From assembly GCF_013280595.1 (NCBI RefSeq), contig NZ_JAAATY010000013.1, positions 124,001-188,000 of the forward strand: a stretch of DNA of 64,000 nt, given 5' to 3'. The notes under the pieces were generated by a model. It worked only from the letters and a program-made list of their open reading frames with translations. It ran no database searches and was not told the DNA's origin. Source of the DNA: Kibdelosporangium persicum. GTDB lineage: Bacteria; Actinomycetota; Actinomycetes; Mycobacteriales; Pseudonocardiaceae. Of this stretch, positions 25,216 to 34,205 are shown piece by piece (the stretch's first letter is position 1; each line of letters starts with the position of its first letter). Both the position numbers and the translations under genes were made by a program.

Positions 25216-25794
25216 TCAGGTCTGGTACGGGCGCGCGGCCCGTGCTTCGCGCAGTGCCGTGGCCCACCAGATGAGCTGGTCCAGCATGCCTTTGGCGGCG
25301 GCGTCGCATCCGTCACGGTCGCGCGGCACCCCGGCTTCGTCGAAGCAGCTGCCGTGGAAGCTCACGACGTCCCTGATCGGCACCGCGTGCAGTTCGCCGA
25401 AGACCAGCCGGAGCTGCTCGACGGCCCGCAGCCCGCCGGATCGCCCGCCGTAGGACACAAATCCGACCGGTTTGGCGTGCCATTCGGTGAAGTGCCAGTC
25501 GATGGCGTTCTTCAGCACCGCCGGGAAACTCCGGTTGTACTCCGGTGTCACGATGACAAACGCGTCGGCGGCGGCCAGCCGTGGCGTGATGCCGCCGAGT
25601 GCGTGGGCGTCGGCGGTCTCCGGCGGCCACGTCGGACGGGCCATGCTCAGCGGTGGCCCGGTGGTCAGGTCCACGACGTCGAGGCACACGTCGTCGCGGT
25701 GGCCCGCTTCACCGACGAACCACTTGGCGACGACCGGGCCGGTGCGGCTGCCCGGCACGCTGCCGACGATCACGGCCAGCCGGATGGGATGCAT
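25216..25794 (-). CDS. NAD(P)H-dependent FMN reductase
   Basis: The 192-residue flavodoxin-fold protein has VIVGSVPGSRTGPVVAKW (FMN phosphate loop), VIVTPEYNRSFPAVLKNAID and GFVSYGGRSGG, the standard marks of the NADPH-dependent FMN reductase family. It most likely supplies reduced FMN to the luciferase-like monooxygenase encoded immediately downstream. It lies 3 bp after the carboxylase epsilon gene. Confidence 0.88.
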   Translation of the reverse strand: MHPIRLAVIVGSVPGSRTGPVVAKWFVGEAGHRDDVCLDVVDLTTGPPLSMARPTWPPETADAHALGGITPRLAAADAFVIVTPEYNRSFPAVLKNAIDWHFTEWHAKPVGFVSYGGRSGGLRAVEQLRLVFGELHAVPIRDVVSFHGSCFDEAGVPRDRDGCDAAAKGMLDQLIWWATALREARAARPYQT

Positions 25795-25797
25795 TGG

Positions 25798-25962
25798 TCA
25801 GCCTTTCCATGTGGGTGGCGTCCACGCCGGTGGCCGCCAGGTCGCGGGCCGCCGGGCCGGAGCGGGCTCGTGCTCGGCCCTCGCCGTGCCGAGCAGGACC
25901 AGGACCAGCGCGGCGAGTTCCTCGGCGGACGGATCGCCTTTGACCACCCGGATGCCGGTCAC
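25798..25962 (-). CDS. Acyl-CoA carboxylase epsilon subunit
   Basis: This 54-residue product starts at GTG 25962, overlapping the stop of the beta-subunit gene (GTGA). Its N-terminus IRVVKGDPSAEELAALVLVL is the core of the actinobacterial acyl-CoA carboxylase epsilon family, and the rest is a Pro- and Trp-rich tail. Such subunits stabilise the alpha-beta complex. Confidence 0.85.
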   Translation of the reverse strand: MTGIRVVKGDPSAEELAALVLVLLGTARAEHEPAPARRPATWRPPAWTPPTWKG

Positions 25963-27515
25963 TGCGGCGGGTTTCCGTGCTTACGGGCAGGCAGGGCGGA
26001 ATGCTTGGCGCGCAGCATCTCCAGCCCGGAGATCAGCACCGCCCTGGTCTGCCGCGGGTCGATGACGTCGTCGATCAGGCCACGCTCGGCCGCGTGGTAC
26101 GGGTGCATGAGCTCGGTCCGGTACTCCTTGATCTTCTGCTGACGCACTGCCTCGGCGTCCTGCGCCGCCGCGATCTCCCTGCGGAAGATGACGTTCGCCG
26201 CCCCGTCGGCGCCCATCACGGCGATTTCGTTGGTGGGCCACGCCAACGCGAGATCCGCCCCGATGGACCGGGAGTCCATCACGATGTACGCGCCGCCGTA
26301 CGCCTTGCGCAGCACCACGGAAATCCGGGGCACGGTGGCGTTGCAGTAGGCGTACAGAAGTTTCGCGCCACGGCGGATGATCCCGTCGTGCTCCTGGTCG
26401 ACACCGGGCAGGAACCCGGGCACGTCGACCAGCGTGACCAGCGGGATGTTGAACGCGTCGCAGAACTGGACGAACCGCGCGCCCTTCTCGCTGGCCTTGA
26501 TGTCCAGCGCACCGGCCATGGCCGAGGGCTGGTTGGCGACCACACCCGCCACGTGCCCGCCGATCCGGGCGAGCGCGCACACGATGTTGGGCGCCCAGCC
26601 CGCGTGCACTTCCAGGTAGTCGCCGTCATCGACGACCTCGGTGATCACCTCGCGGATGTCGTAGGCCTGGTTGGGGTTGGCCGGCACGAGGTCAAGCAAG
26701 CGATCGGTCGTGCGATCGTCCGGATCGGCGGTGCCGGACGACGGCGGCAGCTCACGGTTGTTGGCCGGTAGCAACGAAATCAGGTAGCGAACGTCATCGA
26801 GACACTCCTGTTCGCTGTCGTACACGAAGTGCGCGACGCCCGAGGACGTCGCGTGCACGTCCGCGCCGCCGAGACCGTTGTGCGTGACCTGCTCGCCGGT
26901 GACCGCCTGGACCACGTCCGGCCCGGTGATGAACATCTGCGAGATCTCCCGGACGGCGAACACGAAATCGGTCAGCGCGGGGGAGTAGGCCGCGCCACCG
27001 GCACACGGCCCGACCATCACGCTGATCTGCGGGATCACCCCGGACAGCCGGACGTTGCGCTGGAAGATCCCGCCGTAACCGGCGAGCGCGGTGACGCCCT
27101 CCTGGATACGGGCGCCCGCGCCGTCGTTCAGCGACACCAGCGGCGCGCCCGCGGCCTCGGCCATGTCCATGATCTTGTGGATCTTCATGGCGTGTGCCTC
27201 GCCGAGCGACCCGCCGAAGATCCGGAAGTCGTGCGCGTAGACGAACACTGTCCGGCCGTACACCGTGCCCCAGCCGGTCACGACTCCGTCGGTGTACGGC
27301 CGTTTCGCCTCCAGGCCGAAGCCGGCCGCCCGGTGCCGCCGCAGCGGCTCGATCTCGCGGAACGTGCCGGGGTCGAGCAGGAGGCCGATCCGTTCCCGCG
27401 CGGTCAGCTTGCCCTTGTCGTGCTGGCGGCGGGTGGCTTGCGGATCGGCGCCCGCCACGGCCAGGGCCTTGATGTCGGCCAGCTCGGCCAGCCGTTCGGA
27501 GTTGGTGGTCGGCAT
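25959..27515 (-). CDS. Acyl-CoA carboxylase beta subunit (carboxyltransferase)
   Basis: The 518-residue protein matches the AccD/PccB family over its whole length, with KGKLTARERIGLLLDPGTF, ARIQEGVTALAGYGGIF, GPCAGGAAYSPALTDF in the N-half and VDVPGFLPGVDQEHDGIIR, RKAYGGAYIVM in the C-half. It carboxylates acetyl- or propionyl-CoA from a biotinylated alpha subunit; no alpha gene lies in the window, so the alpha subunit must come from elsewhere. Position in the PKS operon points to malonyl-CoA supply. Confidence 0.92.
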   Translation of the reverse strand: MPTTNSERLAELADIKALAVAGADPQATRRQHDKGKLTARERIGLLLDPGTFREIEPLRRHRAAGFGLEAKRPYTDGVVTGWGTVYGRTVFVYAHDFRIFGGSLGEAHAMKIHKIMDMAEAAGAPLVSLNDGAGARIQEGVTALAGYGGIFQRNVRLSGVIPQISVMVGPCAGGAAYSPALTDFVFAVREISQMFITGPDVVQAVTGEQVTHNGLGGADVHATSSGVAHFVYDSEQECLDDVRYLISLLPANNRELPPSSGTADPDDRTTDRLLDLVPANPNQAYDIREVITEVVDDGDYLEVHAGWAPNIVCALARIGGHVAGVVANQPSAMAGALDIKASEKGARFVQFCDAFNIPLVTLVDVPGFLPGVDQEHDGIIRRGAKLLYAYCNATVPRISVVLRKAYGGAYIVMDSRSIGADLALAWPTNEIAVMGADGAANVIFRREIAAAQDAEAVRQQKIKEYRTELMHPYHAAERGLIDDVIDPRQTRAVLISGLEMLRAKHSALPARKHGNPPQ

Positions 27516-27529
27516 CGGTCTCACCCGGT

Positions 27530-28282
27530 TCAGTCGAGCAGCGCGCCACCGCTGGCGTTGATCAGCGCGCCGGTGATCCATCGCGCGTCGGCGCCGGCGA
27601 GGAAGCCGACGATGTCGGCGATGTCGGTGGTCTCGCCGACCCGCTTGAGCGCCGCCATCTCCGACAGGTGCGCCCTGATCTCCGGGTTCCGGAACACCGG
27701 CTCGGTACCGTTGTCGGTGACCCCGGGCACCACGCTGTTGATGGTGATCCCGCGTGGCCCCAGGTGTTTGGCGAAATGCAGGGACAGCTGTTCGACCGCG
27801 CCCTTGCTCATCGCGTACCCGATCTCCTGCGGGTTGCCGAAACGCGTGATCCCGGACGAGATGTTGATGATCCGCGCCCCGTCGGGCAGCAGGCCCAGCG
27901 CCCGCTGGATGATCAGGAACGGTGCCTTCGAGTTGACCTCGAACAGCTCGTCCAGCTGCTCGGCCGTGACGTCCTCGGGCTCCTGCACGGACTTGATCCC
28001 GGCGTTGTTCACCAGGATGTGCAGTTCGGCCGTGCCGGTGCGAGCCTTCAGCCCGCTCTCCAGCGCGTCGAACAGGTCGTCCACGTACCCGGGCGCACCG
28101 AACTGCGACCGCAGGGCGAAAGCCTGGCCGCCGTCCGCCTCGATGCCTTTGACCACCTCGTCGGCGGCGTCGGCCTCGGTCGCGTAGTGCACGGCGACCA
28201 GCGCGCCGTCCCGGGCGAGGCGCTGGGCGACGGCTCGGCCGATGCCCCGGCTGGCCCCGGTGACGAGTGCTGTCTTGGTCAT
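27530..28282 (-). CDS. Short-chain dehydrogenase/reductase
   Basis: The 250-residue SDR has the NADP loop TGASRGIG, NNAG, a serine in INISSGITRFG and YAMSKGAVEQL with Tyr and Lys of the active site. It is a second reductase of the PKS operon, different from the ActIII-type ketoreductase. AGGAGG lies ahead of the ATG. A post-PKS ketoreduction or dehydrogenation of the ring system is likely, but the position reduced is unknown. Confidence 0.88.
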   Translation of the reverse strand: MTKTALVTGASRGIGRAVAQRLARDGALVAVHYATEADAADEVVKGIEADGGQAFALRSQFGAPGYVDDLFDALESGLKARTGTAELHILVNNAGIKSVQEPEDVTAEQLDELFEVNSKAPFLIIQRALGLLPDGARIINISSGITRFGNPQEIGYAMSKGAVEQLSLHFAKHLGPRGITINSVVPGVTDNGTEPVFRNPEIRAHLSEMAALKRVGETTDIADIVGFLAGADARWITGALINASGGALLD

Positions 28283-28293
28283 GGGTCCTCCTG

Positions 28294-29670
28294 TCAGTTC
28301 GGCTGGCCGAACCAGCGATGCAGTGCGGCTGCCAGCTCCTGCCGGGTGCCGTCGACCCAGGCGATGTGGCCGTCCGGCCGGATCAGGGCGCGGTCGAACG
28401 GCAGACCGTCCACGCCGGTCAGCGTCAGCACGCGGCCGGCCCAGCGTTCGGCGCCGGAAGTGTTCAGCAGCACGCCTTTGCCTGTGCGCAGCGCGTCGAT
28501 CGGGGGCGTCCGGGTGCCGAGCAGCGGATGGCCGCCCGGGCCCATGTCGTAACGGATGCCGAGACCGCTGATCATCTCGGCGAGATGGGCGCGGACCGGC
28601 TCCATCGCCATCAGCTCGGCGAGGACGGTACGGACCGGCTCGACGTCCCGGTCGCCGAACAGCAGCTGCGTCTGCGCGGCGATGTTGGTCAGCACGTGTT
28701 CGCCGACCGGATGCCGTTCCTCGTGGTACGTGTCGAGCAGATCCACGTCGCCACGGACCTTCGCGGCGAGCTTCCAGCCGAGGTTCATCGCGTCCTGCAG
28801 GCCCAGGTTGAGCGCCTGCCCGCCGGTCGGCAGCTGCTGGTGCGCGGCATCACCGGCGAGCATGACCCGGCCCTTGCGGTACCGGGCAGCCTGCCGCCTG
28901 GCGTCGCCGAAGGCATTGAGCCACACCAGCTTGGCACCACTGATGTCCTCGCCGGTGACCCGGGACCAAGCCCCCACGAGATCCCCGAAGGCCGGCTCGG
29001 TCGTCCGGGGACGGGCGCCGAACTCGTGCACCATCACCCGTGTCAGGCCGTCCGGATAGCGGTACGCCGTCGCCACACCGCGCGAATGCCGTTCGAACCT
29101 GCGGTTCGGGATCTCGATGCCCACGATGTCGGCCCGGATCAGCTCACGTCCGGCGTCCTGTCCCGGGAAGTCGAACCCGGCCAGTCGCCGGACCGTGCTC
29201 TGCTCACCGTCACAGCCGACCACGTAGTCCGCCCGCAGAACGTCCACACCGGAGGTCTCCACATCGGACACCTCGACCTCGACACAGTCCGCCGTCTCGG
29301 TGAGCCCGGTGACCTCACGGCCACGGCGTACCCGGGCACCGAGCCGAGTGGCCCAGCGCTCGAGCAACGCCTCGGTCCGCGTCTGCGGCAGCTTCCACTG
29401 GCCCGGATAACGTGTGCCTGCCGTCAGGTCGAGCGGGATTCCGCCGAAGTGCCCCATCGGCAGGCACGGCAGGGTGCCGAGCTCGTCCAGCAGGCCGCGT
29501 TGGTCGAACAGTTCCATCGTGCGGGCGTGCAGCGCGGACGCACGGGACTCGGTGACCGGTTCGGTCAGCCGTTCCAGCACGATCACGTCGGCTCCGCCGA
29601 GCCGCAGCTCACCGGCCAGCAGCAGGCCCACCGGACCCGCGCCGGCCACGATGACGGACGTGTCCCGCAC
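28294..29670 (-). CDS. FAD-dependent aromatic polyketide hydroxylase (PHBH fold)
   Basis: The 458-residue flavoprotein has VIVAGAGPVGLLLAGEL (FAD binding), VVGCDGEQSTVR (DG) and MLAGDAAHQQLPTGGQALN (GD). Members such as PgaE or RdmE hydroxylate anthracycline and angucycline skeletons with NADPH and oxygen. It lies 6 bp from the aromatase/cyclase gene in the PKS operon. It ends shortly after HRWFGQPN, the common C-terminus of these enzymes. Confidence 0.9.
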   Translation of the reverse strand: MRDTSVIVAGAGPVGLLLAGELRLGGADVIVLERLTEPVTESRASALHARTMELFDQRGLLDELGTLPCLPMGHFGGIPLDLTAGTRYPGQWKLPQTRTEALLERWATRLGARVRRGREVTGLTETADCVEVEVSDVETSGVDVLRADYVVGCDGEQSTVRRLAGFDFPGQDAGRELIRADIVGIEIPNRRFERHSRGVATAYRYPDGLTRVMVHEFGARPRTTEPAFGDLVGAWSRVTGEDISGAKLVWLNAFGDARRQAARYRKGRVMLAGDAAHQQLPTGGQALNLGLQDAMNLGWKLAAKVRGDVDLLDTYHEERHPVGEHVLTNIAAQTQLLFGDRDVEPVRTVLAELMAMEPVRAHLAEMISGLGIRYDMGPGGHPLLGTRTPPIDALRTGKGVLLNTSGAERWAGRVLTLTGVDGLPFDRALIRPDGHIAWVDGTRQELAAALHRWFGQPN

Positions 29671-29676
29671 CTGAGC

Positions 29677-30627
29677 TCAGCTCCGCTTCTCGGCGTAGTC
29701 CTTGGCGTGCCCGAGGGTCGCGCGGCTGTTGGTGCTCAACGCGTTGCGAACGAACTGCTTCGCGTCGGCGACCGTGGCGTCGGCACCGAGGATCTCGGTG
29801 ACGTTCGCCGTGTTGATCACGACCGTGTGCTCGGAGGTCGCGGTGACCCCGGCGTCGTGCTCGACGAACTCCCAATAGCCGGTGTGCAACGCCATCAGCG
29901 CGGGCAAGGTGGTCTGCTTGTAGACGATCTTCTCGTTCGGGAAGCAGACCCGGACCGACTTGGTGGTGTGGGTCGAGCCGTCCTTGGTGCGCGTGTCCAT
30001 CTCCAGGATCTGCAGGCCGGGCGTGTCCTCCTGGAGCGAGACCCTGGCCACGTGCGGCAGCCGCTCGGTCCACTTGCCGGCCTCGTTGACGAACTCGTAG
30101 ACGTCCTTGGCGGAGCCGGCGATCTCGACGGTGTCGGTGAACGACAGCAGCAGATCCTCCTCGGCCGTCACTGTCGCGCGTTCGATGTTCGCCTTCAGCG
30201 CGCCCAGTTCCTTGCGGCTGTTGCTGTCCACCGCCTCGTCGATCCACTTGAGACTTTCCGGGTCGTCGTCGATCGCCCGGTAGTCGTGCCGCAGCCGGAC
30301 GCGGCTTTGCTTGTCCGACAACGGTTCGATGATCCAGCCACCGCCCATGGACGCGACCGGGGGCGGCGAGACCTCCTGGCGGAAGTCGATCCGGCGCTCG
30401 GCGGGCTTGAGCCACCGGCGTGAGGTCCAGTTCTTGGCCTCGCCGTTGGCCGTCGCCCAGATCCGGATCCGCTCCTCCTCGGCCGAGATCCCGGTCCGGT
30501 CGACGTACACCGTCGGCGGGAACAACCGAGGCCAGTGCACGCACTCGGCCAGCAGCCGGTAGACCTCGTCGGCACCGGCGTCCACGGTGATCTCGTGCTC
30601 GACCTCGCGCACGTTCTGGTTCGACAC
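29677..30627 (-). CDS. Di-domain aromatase/cyclase
   Basis: The 316-residue protein consists of two START/Bet v1-like domains (about residues 1-150 and 160-316). The first holds HEITVDAGADEVYRLLAE and the second FTDTVEIAGSAKDVYEFVN, the repeated start of each domain. Such di-domain enzymes close and aromatise the first ring after C9 ketoreduction. It is flanked by the ketoreductase and a hydroxylase, as in many angucycline-type operons. Confidence 0.92.
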   Translation of the reverse strand: MSNQNVREVEHEITVDAGADEVYRLLAECVHWPRLFPPTVYVDRTGISAEEERIRIWATANGEAKNWTSRRWLKPAERRIDFRQEVSPPPVASMGGGWIIEPLSDKQSRVRLRHDYRAIDDDPESLKWIDEAVDSNSRKELGALKANIERATVTAEEDLLLSFTDTVEIAGSAKDVYEFVNEAGKWTERLPHVARVSLQEDTPGLQILEMDTRTKDGSTHTTKSVRVCFPNEKIVYKQTTLPALMALHTGYWEFVEHDAGVTATSEHTVVINTANVTEILGADATVADAKQFVRNALSTNSRATLGHAKDYAEKRS

Positions 30628-30643
30628 GTCCTTCTCCCTCTGC

Positions 30644-31417
30644 TCAGAAGTTGCCGAGGCCGCCGCAGACGTTCAGCGCCTGCGAGGTGATGGACGCGGC
30701 CGTGTCCGAGACCAGGTAGCCGACCAGACCGGCCACCTCCTCCGGCGTGGAGTACCGGCCGAGCGGGATCTTGGCGTTGAACTTCTGCAGGATGGCGTCC
30801 TCGGTGGTGTTGTACGCGGTCGCGTACCGCTGCCGGACACCTTGTGCCATCGGCGTTTCGACGTAGCCGGGGCACACGGCGTTGACCGTGATGCCGGTCG
30901 GCGCCAGCTCGTTGCCCAGTGCCTTGGTGAAGCCCACGACACCGTGCTTCGACGCCGAGTACGGCGCGCCGAGCACCACGCCCTGCTTGCCCGCGGTGGA
31001 CGCGATGTTGATGATCCGGCCGCTCTTCTTGTCCCGCATGCCACCCGTGGTGAGCACCTCCCTGGTCATCAGGAAGACGCTGTTGAGGTTGGTGGCGATG
31101 ACGTCGTGCCACAGCTCGTCCGGGATGTCGGCGGTGGTGCCACCGCCCGGCCGGCCGGCGTTGTTGACCAGGATGTCGACCAGGCCGTAACGGTCGACGG
31201 CCGCCTGCACGAACCCGCGGATGTCGCCGGGCTCCCGCACGTCGCAGGCCGTGCCGTCGACGTCGAAGCCCTCCTTCTGCAAGGACTTGACGGTCTCGGT
31301 GACGTTGTCGGCGGTCCGTGCGCCGATGAAGACCTGGTGGCCCAGCCCGGCGAGCGCACGGGTGATGGCCAGGCCGATACCGCTGGTCGCGCCGGTGACA
31401 AGGGCTACTTTCGGCAT
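30644..31417 (-). CDS. ActIII-type polyketide C9 ketoreductase
   Basis: The 257-residue SDR has TGATSGIG at the N-terminus, NNAGRPGGG with the PGG motif linked to stereochemistry in this family, Ser140, Tyr153 (PYSASK) and Lys157. Length and motifs match ActIII-type enzymes that reduce the C9 carbonyl of the nascent chain. ATG 31417 is used; upstream in-frame starts would lie in the ACP gene. The preceding ACP gene ends 16 bp away. Confidence 0.93.
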   Translation of the reverse strand: MPKVALVTGATSGIGLAITRALAGLGHQVFIGARTADNVTETVKSLQKEGFDVDGTACDVREPGDIRGFVQAAVDRYGLVDILVNNAGRPGGGTTADIPDELWHDVIATNLNSVFLMTREVLTTGGMRDKKSGRIINIASTAGKQGVVLGAPYSASKHGVVGFTKALGNELAPTGITVNAVCPGYVETPMAQGVRQRYATAYNTTEDAILQKFNAKIPLGRYSTPEEVAGLVGYLVSDTAASITSQALNVCGGLGNF

Positions 31418-31433
31418 GCCTTCTGTCCTTTCC

Positions 31434-31694
31434 TCATGCCACGCTGAGCAGGCGTGCGTTGACGATGTCGAGCAGTGCGCGTGGGGTGCTGGCCTCGTTG
31501 AGCGCGTCGTCGCCGAGCGAGATCCCGTACTCGCGTTCGATCCGGCTGGTGGTCTCGAAGATGGCCAGCGACTCGTAGCCGAGCTCCTCGAACTCCGTGT
31601 CGAGGATGTGGCTGTCGAGGTCCACTCCCTCGTCCTCACCGGCGCACTCGCGCAGGATCGACTTGAGGTCCTCGATGGTGAACTTCTCCGGCAT
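31434..31694 (-). CDS. Type II PKS acyl carrier protein
   Basis: The 86-residue protein has the aromatic-PKS carrier motif ELGYESLAIFET with phosphopantetheine site Ser42, and it follows the KS/CLF genes as expected for the third part of the minimal PKS. It carries the growing polyketide chain. Confidence 0.95.
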   Translation of the reverse strand: MPEKFTIEDLKSILRECAGEDEGVDLDSHILDTEFEELGYESLAIFETTSRIEREYGISLGDDALNEASTPRALLDIVNARLLSVA

Positions 31695-31725
31695 GCTTCC
31701 TCCCTAACGGATTCGCCGTGCTGGT

Positions 31726-32937
31726 CTACCGGGCCGATCGCACGACCACGGCCGAGTTGAAACCACCGTGGCCACGGGCGACCACGAGCGCGGTGCGCAC
31801 CGGGCCGCCGCGCGTTCCGGTCACCAGATCCAGCTGGTAGTCCGGGTATGGATCACTGTGGACAGTCGGTGGCAGCACGCTGTCCCGGATGGCCAGCAGT
31901 GCCGCGGCCACGTCCAGCGGTGCCGCGCCCGCGTACAGCCGTCCGGTCATCGTCTTCGGCGCGGTGACAGGCACACCGCGCGGACCGAACACCTCGTTGA
32001 TCGCGTCGGCTTCCTGACGGTCGAGTTCCGGCACGGCGACCGCGTCGGCGAACACCACGTCGACGTCGCCCGGCGTGACGCCCGCGTCGTCGAGGGCAAG
32101 CGTGATCGCGCGCTTCAGGGCCGGTGGCCGTCCGGTGCCCGGTCGAGGGTCGAAAGTGGACGCGTAGCCGGCGATCCGGCCGTAGATCTCGGCTCCGCGT
32201 TGCCGTGCGGCGGCTTCGTCTTCGAGCACGAACAACGCGCCACCTTCACCTGGCACGTAACCCGAAGCCGACGCGTCGAACGGCAGATACGCCCGGTCAG
32301 GGTCGGTGGCCGTGCTGATCTGGCCGCTCGACAGATGCGAAATCCAGCCGTACGAGGAAAGTGAACCGTCCACACCGCCGGTGACGGCCAACGGCGTGCC
32401 CTTGCGGATCTGCCGTCGTGCCTGGCCGATCGCGTCCAGCCCGCCCGCGTGGTCACTGACCAGCGCGGCGCTCGGGCCCTGCATGCCGTTGCGGATCGAG
32501 ATCTGCCCGGTGTTCACCGCGTAGAACCAGGCGAAGGACTGGTACGCGCTGACGTACTTGCTTCCCTTGCTCCACAACGCCTGCAGTTCACGTTCACCGA
32601 ACTCGAACCCGCCGGCCGAGCTGGCTGTCACGACACTCATGTCGTACCCGTCCAGCTGGTCGGGCTTGACCCCGGCGTCGGCCAGGGCCCAGTCCGCGGT
32701 CACCAACGCGAGCCGTGTCATGTGGTCGGTCTGTGGCAACAGCCTGCTGGGCAGGTGTTCCTTGGCCACGAAGCCGGGCACCTCACCGGCCAGCTGAGCG
32801 GGATAGCCGCTCGGGTCGAAGCGGGTGAGGCGGCCGATGCCGCTGGTGCCGTCCAGCGTCGCGGCCCAGTAGTCCTTGGTGCCCAGGCCGTTCGGCGCCG
32901 TGACGCCGATCCCGGTCACCACCGCCGACGGGGTCAT
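31726..32937 (-). CDS. Chain-length factor (KS-beta) with His in place of the usual Gln
   Basis: The 403-residue protein is a ketosynthase homologue without the active-site Cys. Where the family normally reads SEQAGGLD, this protein reads SDHAGGLD, so the position of the characteristic Gln is His163. The C-terminal GHGGFNSAVVV is standard. CLF pairs with KS-alpha and sets chain length, and the Gln has been linked to malonyl decarboxylation and priming. Translation is coupled to KS-alpha by an ATGA overlap. Confidence 0.95.
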   Translation of the reverse strand: MTPSAVVTGIGVTAPNGLGTKDYWAATLDGTSGIGRLTRFDPSGYPAQLAGEVPGFVAKEHLPSRLLPQTDHMTRLALVTADWALADAGVKPDQLDGYDMSVVTASSAGGFEFGERELQALWSKGSKYVSAYQSFAWFYAVNTGQISIRNGMQGPSAALVSDHAGGLDAIGQARRQIRKGTPLAVTGGVDGSLSSYGWISHLSSGQISTATDPDRAYLPFDASASGYVPGEGGALFVLEDEAAARQRGAEIYGRIAGYASTFDPRPGTGRPPALKRAITLALDDAGVTPGDVDVVFADAVAVPELDRQEADAINEVFGPRGVPVTAPKTMTGRLYAGAAPLDVAAALLAIRDSVLPPTVHSDPYPDYQLDLVTGTRGGPVRTALVVARGHGGFNSAVVVRSAR

Positions 32938-34205
32938 GCGTGGTCCTTTCCCGGTGCGGTGAGCACCATCGCGCTCTGGAACCCGCCGAACCCGCTGGCC
33001 ACCGTCAGTACCGTGTCGGTGTCCTGTTCCCGTGCGGTCACGGGGATGTAGTCCAGGTCGCATTCCGGATCGGGGGTGTGCAGGTTGGCGGTCGGCGGCA
33101 GGACGTCGTGCTCCAGCGCCAGCACGGACGCGGCGACCTCGATCGCGCCGATGGCGCCGAGCGAGTGGCCGATCATGGACTTGATCGAGCTCACCGGGAT
33201 CCGGTACGCCTGGTCACCGAGGCTGCGTTTGAACGCCGCCGTCTCGTGCCGGTCGTTCTGTTTGGTGCCCGAACCGTGTGCGTTGATGTAGTCGATGTCC
33301 TCGGGGTTGACCCGCGCCTCGGCCATCGCCACCCGGATGGCCTCGGCCATCTCCCGGCCGTCGGCTTTCAGGCCCGTCATGTGGTAGGCATTGCACCGTC
33401 CGGCGAAGCCGGAGACGATCGCGTGGATGTGCGCGCCGCGTCCGCGTGCGTGCTCCACTTCTTCGAGCACGAACATGGCCGCGCCCTCGCCGAGCACGAA
33501 CCCGTTGCGGCTGGCGTCGAACGGACGCGAGGCGTGCTCGGGGTCGTCGTTGCGTGGGGTGGTCGCTTTGATCGCGTCGAAGCAGGCCAAGGTGATCGGT
33601 GTGATCGGCGCGTCCGTACCGCCCGCGATCACGATGTCGGCCGAGCCTTCACGGATCAGGTCACAGCCGTAGCCGACGGCGTCCACACCGGACGTGCAAC
33701 CGTCGGAGATCATGGCGGCGTGGCCTTCCGCGCCGACCGCCCACGCGACCTCGGCCACGATCGAACTGGGCACGAAGTAGTTGTAGAGATGCTTGGCCGC
33801 GTAGTTCTCGTCCAGCAGGTCCAGCCTGCCGTCGTCGCTGGCGGCCCGGTACTCCTCCTCCAGCCCGACGGACGCGCCGATCGCGCTGCCGACGCTCACC
33901 GCGACCCTGCCCGGGTCCACAGTGGACATGTCAAGTCCGCTGCCGGTCACCGCCTCCCGTGCGGTCACCACGCCGAACTGGGCAGCCCGGTCCATCCGGC
34001 GGATCTCCTGCGGGCCAAGGCCGAACGCGGCCGGATCGAAGTCGGCCTCCGCGGCGATCCGGGACCGGAACGGCGCCGGGTCGAAGTGCGTGACGAGCCT
34101 GGTGGCCGTGCGGCCCTCGGTGAGCAACCGCCAGAAGTCCGGTACGCCGATCCCGCCGGGGGAGATGACCCCGATGCCGGTGATGGCCACTTCCCTGCGG
34201 CTCAT
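32934..34205 (-). CDS. Ketosynthase alpha of the type II PKS
   Basis: The 423-residue enzyme has the active-site nucleophile Cys170 in ISDGCTSGVDAVG, and the two catalytic histidines in YINAHGSGTKQND and SMIGHSLGAIGA. GFGGFQSAMVL ends the protein. It catalyses the decarboxylative condensations together with the CLF. The ATG at 34205 overlaps the stop of the preceding hydroxylase gene, so the minimal PKS is translated from the operon that begins near 35698. Confidence 0.96.
   Translation of the reverse strand: MSRREVAITGIGVISPGGIGVPDFWRLLTEGRTATRLVTHFDPAPFRSRIAAEADFDPAAFGLGPQEIRRMDRAAQFGVVTAREAVTGSGLDMSTVDPGRVAVSVGSAIGASVGLEEEYRAASDDGRLDLLDENYAAKHLYNYFVPSSIVAEVAWAVGAEGHAAMISDGCTSGVDAVGYGCDLIREGSADIVIAGGTDAPITPITLACFDAIKATTPRNDDPEHASRPFDASRNGFVLGEGAAMFVLEEVEHARGRGAHIHAIVSGFAGRCNAYHMTGLKADGREMAEAIRVAMAEARVNPEDIDYINAHGSGTKQNDRHETAAFKRSLGDQAYRIPVSSIKSMIGHSLGAIGAIEVAASVLALEHDVLPPTANLHTPDPECDLDYIPVTAREQDTDTVLTVASGFGGFQSAMVLTAPGKDHA

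Noticed and set aside
28267-30423. Very long open plus-strand frame of over 700 codons across the hydroxylase and aromatase genes.
   Set aside because: It is a shadow caused by high GC codon bias; the minus-strand products have clear FAD and START-domain motifs.
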